DNA of 64,000 nt from CAWFKS01 sp963816435 (GTDB taxonomy: Bacteria; Pseudomonadota; Alphaproteobacteria; Rhizobiales; Rhizobiaceae): assembly GCA_963816435.1 (NCBI GenBank), contig CAWFKS010000017.1, forward strand, positions 44,766 to 108,765, given 5' to 3'. Made by a program: the position numbers and the translations under genes. This document shows, one piece after another, positions 17,440 to 26,307 of this stretch. The notes below the pieces were generated by a model. It saw only the letters and a program-made list of their open reading frames with translations, made no database searches and was not told where the DNA came from. The first letter of the stretch is position 1. Each line of letters opens with the position of its first letter.

Positions 17440-20415
17440 TGAGCCGTTCCCCCTTCTCGTCGAAGAACACCGTGCCGGTCACCTCGACCTCGATCGTGCG
17501 GTCCGGCATCGGCACGTAGAGCGTCTCGCCCATGCGGTCGCGCCCGTCGGCAACCAGCGCCAGCGCGATCGACCGGCCGCAGTTCGACGACCAGTAGGAC
17601 GAGGATACGTGGCCGATCATCTTCATCGGGATCGGCTGCTTCGGATCGGCGACGATCTGCGCGCCTTCCTCCAGCACCACGTTCGGGTCCTTCGTCTTCA
17701 GCCCGACGAGTTGCTTGCGCCCGGAAGCGGTGAGATCCGGCCGCGTCAGCCCGCGAATGCCGACGAAATCCGTCTTCTTCTTGCCGACCGCCCAGGAAAG
17801 CCCCGCATCGTCGGGAGTCACCGTGCCGTCGGTGTCCTGCCCGACGATGATGAAGCCTTTTTCCGCGCGCAGCACGTGCATGGTCTCGGTGCCGTAGGCG
17901 ACCGCCCCGTGCTTTTCGCCCTCGGCCCAGACAGCCTCCCACACCGACAGCGCATAGTCGGCGGGCACGTTGATCTCGAAGCCGCGCTCGCCCGAGAACG
18001 ACATGCGGAACAGCCGGGTCGGCACGCCGCAGACCTTGCCTTCGCGCACCGACATGTGCGGCATCGCCTCGTCGGAAATATCGATCCCTTCGACCAGCGG
18101 CGCGATGATGTCGCGGCTCTTCGGACCCTGCACGGCGATCGTCGCCCACTGCTCGGACACCGAGGTCAGCCAGACGTCGAGGTCGGGGAATTCGGTCTGG
18201 AGATAGTCCTCCATGTGGTGGAGCACCCGCGCCGCGCCGCCGGTCGTGGTGGTGACGTGGAACCGGTCGTCCGCCAAGCGTCCCACCACGCCGTCGTCGT
18301 AGATGAAGCCGTCCTCGCGCAGCATCACGCCGTAGCGGCAGCGCCCGGGCGCCAGCTTCTGCCACGGATTGGTGTACAGGAGCTCCATGAAGCGCGCCGC
18401 GTCCGGCCCCACCACCTCGATCTTGCCGAGCGTGGAGGCGTCGAAAATGCCGGCGGATTCGCGAACCGTCCGGCATTCGCGTGCCACCGCCTGGTGCATG
18501 TCCTCGCCGGGCTTCGGGAAATACCAGGCGCGCTTCCAGTTGCCGACGTCCTCGAACACCGCACCGTGCGCCTCGGCCCATTCGTGCGTCGCGGTCTTGC
18601 GTGTCGGATCGAACAGGGCGCCGCGCGCGTGGCCGACGATCGTGCCGAACGTCACCGGCGTGAACGGCGGCCTGAACGTGGTGAGCCCGACCTCGGGGAT
18701 CGGCTTGCCGAGCGCGGCGGCCGCGATCGCCAGACCGTGCAGGTTCGACGTCTTGCCCTGATCGGTCGCCATGCCGTTGGTGGTGAAGCGCTTGACGTGC
18801 TCGATCGAGCGCATGCCCTCGCGCACCGCCTGGCGGATGTCCTTGGCCGTCACGTCGTTCTGGAAATCGACGAAGGCCTTGGCGCCGACGCTTTCGGGCG
18901 CGCCGAGCTCGTTGCCGTCCCAGCTTTCCGTGGAAGAAGCCGCGACCTTCGCCGACTTGCGGCCCTTGGCGCCGGTCTCCTTCGCCGCCGCCTCGCCGGC
19001 GGCCAGCGCTTCGGCCACCGTCGCCTCAAGCCCGCGCGTGCCGTTGCAGGCGCCGACCGAGACGCAGTCCTGCGCATAGGTGCCCGGCAGGAACCGACCG
19101 CTCGCCTCGTCCCACGCGACGCGGCCGCGCGACTGCGAGAACATGTGCAGCGACGGCGTCCAGCCCGATGACATCAACAGCGCGTCGACCTGGATCGTGC
19201 GCGACGCGCCGCCATTGACCGGCGCGACCTGCATGGAGGAGACGCGCAACCGCCCGCCGGTGCCGGTCACGGCATGGCCGGCCAGAACCTCGATGCCTGC
19301 CTTCCGCGCCGCCTCGACCGCAGGCCCGGCGGCGTTCGGGCGCACGTCCACGATTGCCGCGATCTTCACGCCGGCCTTGTGCAGGTCGAGCGCGGCGGCA
19401 TAGGCGGAATCGTTCGCGGTAAAGACGCCGACATTGCGCCCGACGGCGACGCCGTAATGGTTGAGATAGGCGCGTGCGGCCGAAGCCAGCATGATGCCCG
19501 GCCGGTCGTTGTCGGCGAACACCATGTGCCGCTCGATGGCGCCGGCCGCGATCACCACGCGCTTCGCCCGCACCTGCCACAGCCGCTCGCGCGGGGATGC
19601 CGGATCGGGTTCGGCCAAGGTGCTCGGTCAGCCGTTCCGCCAGTGCCACCATGTTCTGGGCGTAGTAGCCGAACACCGTGGTGCGCGGCAGCACCGTCAC
19701 GTTGTCCATCGACGCCAGCTTCGCGGCGGTCTCCTGCGCCCAGGTCCAGCCGTCCTTGCCGTCGATCTCGGCGCCGGTCTCGAAGCGCAGCGCGCCGCCG
19801 AAGGCCGCCTGCTCGTCGGCGATCACCACCCGCGCGCCCTTCTCGGCCGCCGCGAGTGCGGCCGAAAGGCCGGCCGCGCCGCCGCCGATCACCAGCACGT
19901 CGCAATGCGCGAACCGCGATGCGTAGTGGTCGGGATCCGGCATGTCGGGCGCGTGCCCCAGGCCCGGCCGCCTCGCGGATGCTCGGCTCGTAGAGCCTCG
20001 TCCAAGCCGCCTTCGGCCACATGAAGGTCTTGTAGTAGAAGCCGGCCGAAAAGAACGGGGCGGCAAGCGAGTTCACCGCGCCGGCGTCGAAGGACAGCGA
20101 CGGCCAGCGGTTCTGCGAGACCGCGTGCAGCCCGTCGTAGAGTTCCTGCACCGTGGCGCGCACGTTCGGCACTTTTCGCGCCGCGTCGCGGTGGATGCCG
20201 ACCAGCGCGCTCGGCTCCTCCGACCCCGCGGACAGCACGCCGCGCGGACGGTGATACTTGAAGGAGCGGCCGACGAGGTGGACGCCGTTGGCGAGCAGCG
20301 CAGAGGCCAGCGTGTCGCCGACCAGGCCGCCATGCGAGTTCCCGTCGAAGCTGAAGGAGACATGCCTGGCATCGTTCAGCCGGCCGGCGCCGGCGATGCG
20401 GAAGGGCGCGTTCAT
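17432..20415 (-). CDS. soxA: Sarcosine oxidase alpha subunit (two frameshifts)
   Basis: Large subunit of ~993 residues after correction. An N-terminal Fer2-like domain (FSFDGNSHGGLVGDTLASAL, residues ~22-90) is followed by an NAD/FAD Rossmann domain (VLVIGGGAAGLSAALAAAEK) and a C-terminal GcvT-like tetrahydrofolate aminomethyl-transfer domain (MHVLRAEKGFIIVGQDTDGT). It oxidises sarcosine with SoxB/SoxD/SoxG to glycine, hydrogen peroxide and 5,10-methylene-THF. Extra bases near 19963 (REAAGLGHAPD after correction) and near 19614 (TEHLGEPDPASP) break the frame. Start 20415 overlaps the soxD stop by four bases and the end overlaps soxG. Confidence 0.92.
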
Positions 20416-20840
20416 GACTTGGCTGCTCCTCGCGCCTTCGCGGCGGCCTTGCGCACCGGCGCCTTCTTCGCAGCCGGCTTCCGTTTTGCGGGCGTCTTCA
20501 CGTTCTTCTCGGCCGCCGGCTCGTTGGCATGAAGCGGCGGCTTGGCCGAAGCCGGCACCTCGGGCAGCACCGGACGCGCCTCGCCCGCCTCGTAGGTCGT
20601 CACGAAGCGGTCGGTCACCGTGTCGCGCACGGCATTGAAGAAGCGCGCGCAGCCGTGAACGTGCCGCCAGCGCTCGTAGACGATGCCCTTGGGATTGGAG
20701 CGGATGAAGAAGAACTTTTCGAAGTCGTCGTCACCGATGTCGGCGATTGCCGCCGGACGCACGACGTGCGCCTCGCCGGCATGCCGGAACTCGAGCTCCG
20801 GGCGCTCTTCCTCGCAATAGGGACAGCGGATGAGAAGCAT
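20412..20840 (-). CDS. soxD: Sarcosine oxidase delta subunit
   Basis: Intact 142-residue SoxD. The N-terminus IRCPYCEEERPELEF holds two of the zinc-binding cysteines, and a third ligand region follows at HVHGCARFFNAVRDT. FFIRSNPKGIVYERWRH is the conserved core. The family norm is ~90-110 residues; here a Lys/Ala/Pro-rich tail (~40 residues, KPAAKKAPVRKAAAKA) extends the C-terminus, as seen in several rhizobial copies. It lies between an inserted cupin gene and soxA. Confidence 0.93.
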   Translation of the reverse strand: MLLIRCPYCEEERPELEFRHAGEAHVVRPAAIADIGDDDFEKFFFIRSNPKGIVYERWRHVHGCARFFNAVRDTVTDRFVTTYEAGEARPVLPEVPASAKPPLHANEPAAEKNVKTPAKRKPAAKKAPVRKAAAKARGAAKS

Positions 20841-20849
20841 TGTCTGAGC

Positions 20850-21204
20850 CTAGATGTGAACCTTGGTGGCGGCCGTGGCGGGGTCGCCGGAATTCGGCGT
20901 TCCCCTCGGCTCGATGAGCAGGACCTTGGCCTCGCCCTGTGCGACCGGCCGGTGCATCACGCCTTTCGGCACGACGTAGAGTTCGCCCGGCTTTCAGCTC
21001 GACATTGCCCTGCTCGGTCTCGATCGTGACGTTGCCCTCCAGCACGAGGAAGAAGTCGTCGGTTTCGGGATGCTTGTGCATCGGAAACGCGCCTTCGAAC
21101 TTCACGACCATGATGTCGTTGTCGTTGTAGCCGGCCACGATCTTCGGCGACCAGTGCTCGGAAAACAGCGACAGCTTCTCGGCGAGATTGACGGCCTCGG
21201 GCAT
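20850..21204 (-). CDS. Cupin-domain protein inside the sarcosine oxidase operon (one frameshift)
   Basis: Single-domain cupin of 117 residues after correction. The first metal motif is PMHKHPETDDFFLVLEGNV (residues ~41-59) and the second half reads VPKGVMHRPVAQGEAKVLLI, giving the usual two-His-Glu plus His arrangement. An extra base in the T-run at 20992-20994 (an A-run on the coding strand) breaks it; removing it restores VELKPGELYVVPKGVMH. It sits 9 bases downstream of soxB and 9 upstream of soxD, so it belongs to the transcript. Small stand-alone cupins of this type are often isomerases or small-molecule binders; role here unknown. Confidence 0.85.
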
Positions 21205-21213
21205 CTGCGGCTC

Positions 21214-22470
21214 CTAGTGGGCGACCGCTGCGGCGGCCGCCTCGTCGATCAGCCGGCCCGTCCTGAAGCGCTCCAGCGTGAACGGCGCGTTGATCGGGTG
21301 CGGATTGTCGTTGGCGATCGTGTAGGCGAAGACGTGGCCGGAACCCGGCGTCGCCTTGAAGCCGCCCGTGCCCCAGCCGCAATTGACATAGAGGCCGGGT
21401 ACCGGGGTCTTTGCCAGGATCGGAGAGCGGTCGGGCGTGACGTCGACGATGCCGCCCCACGAGCGCAGCATCTTCATGCGCGTGAACATCGGGAACATCT
21501 CGCAGATCGCTTCCAGCGTGTGCTCGATGATGTGCAGCCCGCCGGTCTGCGAATAGGAGGTGTACTGGTCGGTGCCGGCGCCGATCACCAGTTCGCCCTT
21601 GTCGGACTGCGAGATGTAGGCGTGCACCGTGTTGGACATCACCACGCACGGGAACACCGGCTTCACCGGTTCCGACACCAGCGCCTGCAACGGGTAGGAT
21701 TCCAGCGGCATCCTGACGTCGGCCATCTGCATCAGCACCGAGGAATGGCCGGCCGCGACCACGCCCACCTTCTTGGCGCCGATGAAACCGCGCGTCGTCT
21801 CGACGCCGGTGACATGGCCGTTGGGCGAGCGGCGGATGCCGGTCACCTCGCAGTTCTGGATGACGTGGACGCCGCGCGCCGAGGCGCCACGGGCATAGCC
21901 CCAGGCGACCGCGTCGTGGCGCGCCGTGCCGCCGCGCCGCTGAAGCGCGGCACCCATCACCGGGTAGCGCGCCTGCTTCGAGATGTTGAGCGGCGGGCAG
22001 TATTCCTTGGCCTGTTCCGGCGTCAGCCATTCGTTGTCGACGCCGTTCAGGCGGTTCGCATGGATGTGCCGCTTGAAGACCTGCACGTCGTGAACGTTGT
22101 GGGCGAGCATCATGACGCCGCGCGGGCTGTACATGACGTTGTAGTTGAGTTCCTGGGAGAGGCCGTCCCACAGGTCGAGCGCGTGATTGTAGATGCCGGC
22201 GCTCTCGTCATAGAGATAGTTGGAGCGGATGATCGTCGTGTTGCGGCCGGTGTTTCCGCCGCCGAGCCATCCCTTCTCCAGCACCGCGACATTGGTGATG
22301 CCGTGTTCGCTCGCCAGGTAATAGGCGGTCGCCAGCCCGTGGCCGCCGGCGCCGACAATGATCACGTCGTATTCGGAGCGCGGCTCCGGCGAGGACCACT
22401 GCTCGGGCCAGCCCTTGTGGCCGCGCATCGCCTCCCGGGCGATGGCGAAGACGGAATATTTGCGCATCAA
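21214..22470 (-). CDS. soxB: Sarcosine oxidase beta subunit
   Basis: Intact 418-residue flavoprotein. The FAD motif DVIIVGAGGHGLATAYYLA lies at residues ~34-52, followed by the SoxB hallmark GGGNTGRNTTIIRSNYL and, near the C-terminus, LYVNCGWGTGGFKATPGSG. It carries noncovalent FAD and covalent FMN in the heterotetramer and is the sarcosine-oxidising site. It is the first gene of the operon soxB-cupin-soxD-soxA-soxG, with the start at 22470 on the minus strand. Confidence 0.95.
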   Translation of the reverse strand: MMRKYSVFAIAREAMRGHKGWPEQWSSPEPRSEYDVIIVGAGGHGLATAYYLASEHGITNVAVLEKGWLGGGNTGRNTTIIRSNYLYDESAGIYNHALDLWDGLSQELNYNVMYSPRGVMMLAHNVHDVQVFKRHIHANRLNGVDNEWLTPEQAKEYCPPLNISKQARYPVMGAALQRRGGTARHDAVAWGYARGASARGVHVIQNCEVTGIRRSPNGHVTGVETTRGFIGAKKVGVVAAGHSSVLMQMADVRMPLESYPLQALVSEPVKPVFPCVVMSNTVHAYISQSDKGELVIGAGTDQYTSYSQTGGLHIIEHTLEAICEMFPMFTRMKMLRSWGGIVDVTPDRSPILAKTPVPGLYVNCGWGTGGFKATPGSGHVFAYTIANDNPHPINAPFTLERFRTGRLIDEAAAAAVAH

Positions 22471-22592
22471 GGCCTCTCAGCGCCACTTCGCCGCCGAACT
22501 GGCGGACGTTTTCGCGGCTAGCACTAGCGAAATCGGCGGCATCGTTTTGCGCCAAATGCGACGGCATGTGGCGTTTTGGGAAAGCGTCGCCC

Positions 22593-22913
22593 TCAGTAGT
22601 GCACGAACCGGGGCTGCACGTTTGCCGTCGGCCTATCGCGACTCGGATCGTAGACCGGAACGAAGCCTTGCGCGCTGGCGCTTTCGTTGATCAGCCTTGC
22701 GAGTTCGGTCTTCTCGAGGCCGCACTCGGGGAAGATCGCCACGATGGCTTCGATAACCCGGTTGACCGAGACGACGGTCTGGCGCGCGTGCCATTTCACC
22801 AGCTTGGCAATGGCGCAGGAAAGGCACAGCGGCTCGGCGCGCGATCTTGCGAGCGCCGCCAGCCACGGCGTGCCGTCGATCGGCCCGACATTGGAAACCA
22901 CCTGCTCAACCAC
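22593..22913 (-). CDS. Hypothetical protein, unknown function
   Basis: I do not recognise this family. A GTG at 22913 is chosen because a GAAGGA ribosome-binding site lies eight bases upstream, giving 106 residues; a TTG at 22985 would extend it. The protein has a short Cys-x-x-Cys (CLSCAIAKLVKWH) and a helical segment (VNRVIEAIVAIFPECGLEKTELARL), with a polar C-terminus. There is no signal or membrane helix. It lies 122 bases upstream of soxB on the same strand and could share regulation, though that gap may hold the sox promoter. Confidence 0.55.
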   Translation of the reverse strand: MVEQVVSNVGPIDGTPWLAALARSRAEPLCLSCAIAKLVKWHARQTVVSVNRVIEAIVAIFPECGLEKTELARLINESASAQGFVPVYDPSRDRPTANVQPRFVHY

Positions 22914-23173
22914 TTGGTGCGTCCTTCCCCGTTTTCGCGCCAAACGATAGGCCGGATCGGCCACGGGCAATTTGACGCAGCGCAAACTGCCGGCAGGCGA
23001 TTTTCGCGATCGTCACATCGTGGCGCGGGAAGTTGTTTCACGCCACGTAAGCCTCTCGACATTTCGATGGCTTTCTGCTATCTGCCGCCAGTTTTCGCGG
23101 TGGGGTCTCCCCCGCGGAGGCATTCATGCACAGCAAAAATGCCTCGGTATTCAACCTCAGACAGGAAACCCAC

Positions 23174-23410
23174 GTGCAGGTACTCGTCCGCGACAACAAT
23201 GTTGACCAGGCGCTTCGCGCGCTCAAGAAGAAGATGCAGCGCGAAGGCATATTCCGCGAGATGAAGATGCGCGGGCACTACGAGAAGCCGTCGGAGCGCC
23301 GTGCGCGCGAGAAGGCTGAAGCGGTGCGCCGCGCCCGCAAGCTGGCGCGCAAGCGCGCGCAGCGCGAGGGTCTGGTCGGCGGCGGACGCCAGCCAGTGGC
23401 GGCGCGCTGA
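23174..23410 (+). CDS. rpsU: 30S ribosomal protein S21
   Basis: 78-residue S21 beginning VQVLVRDNNVDQALRALKK, followed by KMKMRGHYEKPS-type and Arg/Lys-rich C-terminal sequence that binds 16S rRNA near the anti-Shine-Dalgarno region. I chose the GTG at 23174, which matches the family N-terminus and has AGGAAACC six bases upstream, rather than the in-frame ATG at 23126, which would add 16 unrelated residues. A TPR lipoprotein gene follows 117 bases downstream. Confidence 0.95.
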   Translation: MQVLVRDNNVDQALRALKKKMQREGIFREMKMRGHYEKPSERRAREKAEAVRRARKLARKRAQREGLVGGGRQPVAAR

Positions 23411-23527
23411 ACAGCGCGCCCATATTTCGTCCCTTTCCGCAGTTAGCCCGCAGAGGTGGCGCGATGGAGAGTCGCGGCCACCTTTCTTGTTAGCGGCGCG
23501 CCGCCAATCGGGGACAAAGGAAGTTAC

Positions 23528-24406
23528 ATGACGAGGGGACAACCCATCACGGACATTCGCGGCGTTTCGCGCGCCCGGACGAGGCCACGTCGCGCCGCCA
23601 TGTTGGGCGCGCTGTCGATGGCGGCCATGCTCGCGCTTTCCGCCTGCCAGACCGGCCCGACGCTGGATCCGGCGAGCATCGAACCGGCCCAGGGATCGGA
23701 AGAGAACATCGCGTCCCTGACCGCCGTCATCGACCGCAACCCGAGCGATCCGGAAGCCTACAACGTTCGCGGCTCAGCCTATGGACGTGCCGGCATGTAC
23801 AGCGCCGCGCTCAAGGATTTCGACCGGGCACTGCAGCTGAACCCCCGCTCCTACCAGGCCTATGCCAACCGGGCGCTGATCTACCGCATGCAGGGCGACA
23901 ACGCCAAGGCGGTCGCCGACTACACGCAGGCGCTGCGGATCAACCCGCAATATGACGCCGCCTATATCGGCCGCGGCGAGGTCTATCGCCTGGCCGGCCG
24001 CGACAACGAGGCGTTCCGCGATTTCCAGAGCGCGATCCAGCTCGACACCACCGACGCCCGCGCCTATCTGCGCCGCGGCCTGCTCTACCAGAAGCGCGGC
24101 CAGCACAATTTCGCCATCGAGGATTTCGCCACGGCGATCTCGCTCGCCCCGCACGAGCCCTACGGCTACAACGGGCGCGGGCTCTCCTACCTGGCGCTGG
24201 GCGACGACGAGAACGCCTTCTCCGACTTCAACACCGCCATCAAGCTCGACCGCGACCTTGCGGAGAGCTGGGCGAACCAGGCGCTGGTCTATGAGCGCCG
24301 GGGCGAGAAGGACAAGGCGCGCCATTCCTATGCGCGCGCCGCGCAACTCGACCCCAACTACAAGCCGGCGAAAGAAGGCCTCGCCCGCACCGGCGGCAAG
24401 GCCTAA
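23528..24406 (+). CDS. TPR-repeat lipoprotein
   Basis: 292-residue envelope protein. A basic N-terminus, hydrophobic stretch (residues ~27-40) and lipobox ALSAC place the acylated cysteine at about residue 40. It is followed by at least five tetratricopeptide repeats (periodic patterns such as AYNVRGSAYGRAGMYSAALKDF and AYANRALIYRMQGDNAKAV) to the C-terminus. ATG 23528 is preceded by AAAGGAAG. Homologous TPR lipoproteins sit beside rpsU in related bacteria; they act as protein-interaction scaffolds (NlpI-like), client unknown. Confidence 0.9.
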   Translation: MTRGQPITDIRGVSRARTRPRRAAMLGALSMAAMLALSACQTGPTLDPASIEPAQGSEENIASLTAVIDRNPSDPEAYNVRGSAYGRAGMYSAALKDFDRALQLNPRSYQAYANRALIYRMQGDNAKAVADYTQALRINPQYDAAYIGRGEVYRLAGRDNEAFRDFQSAIQLDTTDARAYLRRGLLYQKRGQHNFAIEDFATAISLAPHEPYGYNGRGLSYLALGDDENAFSDFNTAIKLDRDLAESWANQALVYERRGEKDKARHSYARAAQLDPNYKPAKEGLARTGGKA

Positions 24407-24420
24407 GCACCGGACCGGCG

Positions 24421-25015
24421 ATGCGCTGCCTCGCGGTCGTCGCCCATCCACTTGCCGACAGCCTGTGCCGGCATCTGGCGGATGTCGCGGTCGCCGCACT
24501 GCGGCGTGGCGGCCACGACGTAACGCTGCTCGACCTCTACGCCGCGGACTTCGACCCGAGGCTGAGCGCGGCGGAACGCCGGTCCTACCATCAGCCCGAA
24601 TATGACGGCGCCGCCGTGGCCGAGCAGACCACGCTGCTGGCGGAGGCCGAGGCGCTCGTGCTGGTCTTTCCGACCTGGTGGTTCGGGCCGCCGGCCATCC
24701 TGAAAGGCTTCATCGACCGTACGTTCGCGCCGGGTGTCGCCTTCGAGCACGGCGATAACGGCGGGCCGATCCGGCCGCTTCTTACCCGTCTCCGCCATGC
24801 CGCCGCGATCACCACGCTCGGGTCGCCCTGGTGGGCCGAGATCGCGCTGGGCATGCCGGTGAAGCGCGTGCTGAAGCGCGGCGTCATCGGCGCCTGCGCG
24901 CCGCGCGCCCGCTTCGACTATCTCGCGCTGCATTCGGTCGAGACGGTGTCGGCGGCGCAGGTGAAGACGGTTCGAGGCGCGCATCGAGCGCACGCTGGCG
25001 CGCTTCGCCGCGTAG
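24421..25015 (+). CDS. NAD(P)H dehydrogenase (quinone)-like flavodoxin-fold protein (one frameshift)
   Basis: 197 residues after correction. The flavodoxin-2 fold is indicated by VVAHPLADSLCRHLADVAV near the start, the flavin-binding FPTWWFGPPAILKGFIDR (~residues 82-99) and ITTLGSPWWAEIALGMPVKR. It is probably an FMN/FAD-dependent two-electron quinone or azo reductase (MdaB/NQO family). An extra base near 24969 breaks the last 15 codons; correction restores KTFEARIERTLARFAA and TAG at 25013-25015. Uncorrected, it seems fused to the following DUF992 gene, which is false since that gene has its own signal peptide and ribosome-binding site. Confidence 0.85.
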
Positions 25016-25089
25016 CCGCCCGCCCGCCGCGGCGGAACAAGCGGAGCGCCTGCGCCATTCAGTCTCCGGATCTTTCAAGGAGACATGAC

Positions 25090-25578
25090 ATGATGAAGCA
25101 GCTTGTGTTGGCCGCCGCCGCGGCCTCGACCCTCGCCATGACGCCGCTGGCCGCCCACGCCCAGCAGCCCAAGCGGGTGGAATTCGGCAATCTCGAATGC
25201 ACGATCGAGGGCGGGATCGGCCTGATCGTCACCTCGTCCAAGAAGATGACGTGCACCTTCACGCCGGCCCACAACGGCGCGCCGACCGACTTCTACGGCG
25301 TCGTGCGCAAATACGGCCTCGACCTCGGCGTCACCGGCAAGACCGTCATGGAATGGGTCGTGCTGGCACCTGTCGACGCCAGCTACACTGCGGCAGCACT
25401 CTCCGGCACCTATGTCGGCGCCAGCGCCGAAGTCAGCGCCGCGATCGGCGGCGGGGCCAACCTGCTGGTCGGCGGCGACGGCAATTCCTTCGTGCTGCAG
25501 CCGCTGAGCGTGCAGGCCCAGACCGGCGTCAACGTCGCAGTCGGCGTCACCCGCTTCGAACTGCACGCACTCAACTGA
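25090..25578 (+). CDS. DUF992 domain-containing exported protein
   Basis: 162-residue periplasmic protein. A Sec signal peptide (residues 1-~24, ending AAHAQ) precedes the DUF992 core: FGNLECTIEGGIGLIVTSSK, then KMTCTF with the paired cysteine, YGVVRKYGLDLGVTG and MEWVVLAP. ATG 25090 has AAGGAGA upstream; an ATG five bases earlier is out of frame. DUF992 proteins are widespread in Hyphomicrobiales and of unknown function. Confidence 0.9.
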   Translation: MMKQLVLAAAAASTLAMTPLAAHAQQPKRVEFGNLECTIEGGIGLIVTSSKKMTCTFTPAHNGAPTDFYGVVRKYGLDLGVTGKTVMEWVVLAPVDASYTAAALSGTYVGASAEVSAAIGGGANLLVGGDGNSFVLQPLSVQAQTGVNVAVGVTRFELHALN

Positions 25579-25590
25579 TCCCTGCCCCGC

Positions 25591-25616
25591 CCGCCGGCAC
25601 TGAAAAGCGCCGGCGG
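25591..25616 (+). terminator. Possible terminator hairpin after the DUF992 gene
   Basis: A perfect eight-base inverted repeat (CCGCCGGC / GCCGGCGG) with a ten-base loop lies 13 bases beyond the DUF992 stop. It lacks a clear T-run, so its role as an intrinsic terminator is uncertain. Confidence 0.4.
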
Positions 25617-25631
25617 CGCTTGACTGCGTCT

Positions 25632-25663
25632 CGAATAAAGCAACATTATCGTTTCTTTATTCG
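25632..25663. promoter_or_regulatory. Nine-base perfect inverted repeat, probable operator of the HTH regulator-MFS pair
   Basis: CGAATAAAG and CTTTATTCG flank a 14-base AT-rich centre. The dyad ends in the ribosome-binding region (GGAGG) of the regulator gene that starts at 25673, so bound protein would block expression. No other gene starts nearby, so autoregulation of the regulator and the downstream MFS transporter is the simplest reading. Confidence 0.6.
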
Positions 25664-25672
25664 GAGGCTCCA

Positions 25673-26307
25673 GTGAACTCTCCCAGGACCGCATCCTCGG
25701 CTTCGTGAAATTTCGCGGCCCGCAGCGCACGCCGGCCATTGCCGCGCATCTGGGGATCTCGACCGCCGCCGCCCGAAACATCTCGACGCCTTGTCCGAAG
25801 CCGGCCTGCTCGACTTCGACGACGAGCCGGCGAGGTCGGCCGCCCGAAGCGCTGGTGGCGGCTTGCCGAAAAGGCCCAGAGCCGCTTTCCCGACACCCAC
25901 GCCATGCTGACCGTCGAGATGCTCGACGCGGTGCGGAGCGTGTTCGGCGCGCAAGCGCTGGACCGGCTGATCGGCCACCGCGAGGAAAAGACCCTTTCCA
26001 GATACCGCACCGAAACCGGCGATGCGCCCAGCCTCGAGACGCGTCTCGATACGCTGGCACGGCTGCGCAGCGAGGAAGGCTACATGGCCGAGTGGCGCGC
26101 CGAACCCGACGGCTCCTACCTGCTGGCCGAGAACCACTGCCCGATCTGCGCGGCCGCCCGCAAGTGCCAGGGCTTCTGCCGTTCCGAACTCGCCGTCTTC
26201 CGCGCCGTGCTGGGCGAAGACGTGCATGTCGAGCGCACCGAACACATTCCCGCCGGCGCGCGCCGCTGCGCCTACGCATCGTCCCCGCGCAAGGCCTGGC
26301 TGGATGA
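25673..26307 (+). pseudogene. HTH transcriptional regulator, DeoR/SufR-like, with four single-base deletions
   Basis: Reading across three frames gives a coherent 212-residue protein. A winged helix (TPAIAAHLGISTAAAR then HLDALSEAGLLDF), a middle domain (AMLTVEMLDAVRSVFGAQAL) and a C-terminal cysteine cluster (NHCPICAAARKCQGFC) resemble the iron-sulfur ligands of SufR-type repressors. Reading requires one missing base at each of about 25681, 25777, 25830 and 26275; all four are deletions, unlike the insertions seen elsewhere. With them restored it starts at GTG 25673 (GGAGG upstream) and ends RIVPAQGLAG with TGA 26305-26307, overlapping the MFS ATG. Sequence between the lesions is well preserved, so a living gene with sequence errors is as likely as a true pseudogene. 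Confidence 0.7.

Noticed and set aside
24421..25578. Apparent fusion of the quinone reductase with the DUF992 protein
   Set aside because: A signal peptide would lie in the middle and the DUF992 gene has its own ribosome-binding site; a single extra base at ~24969 explains the read-through.
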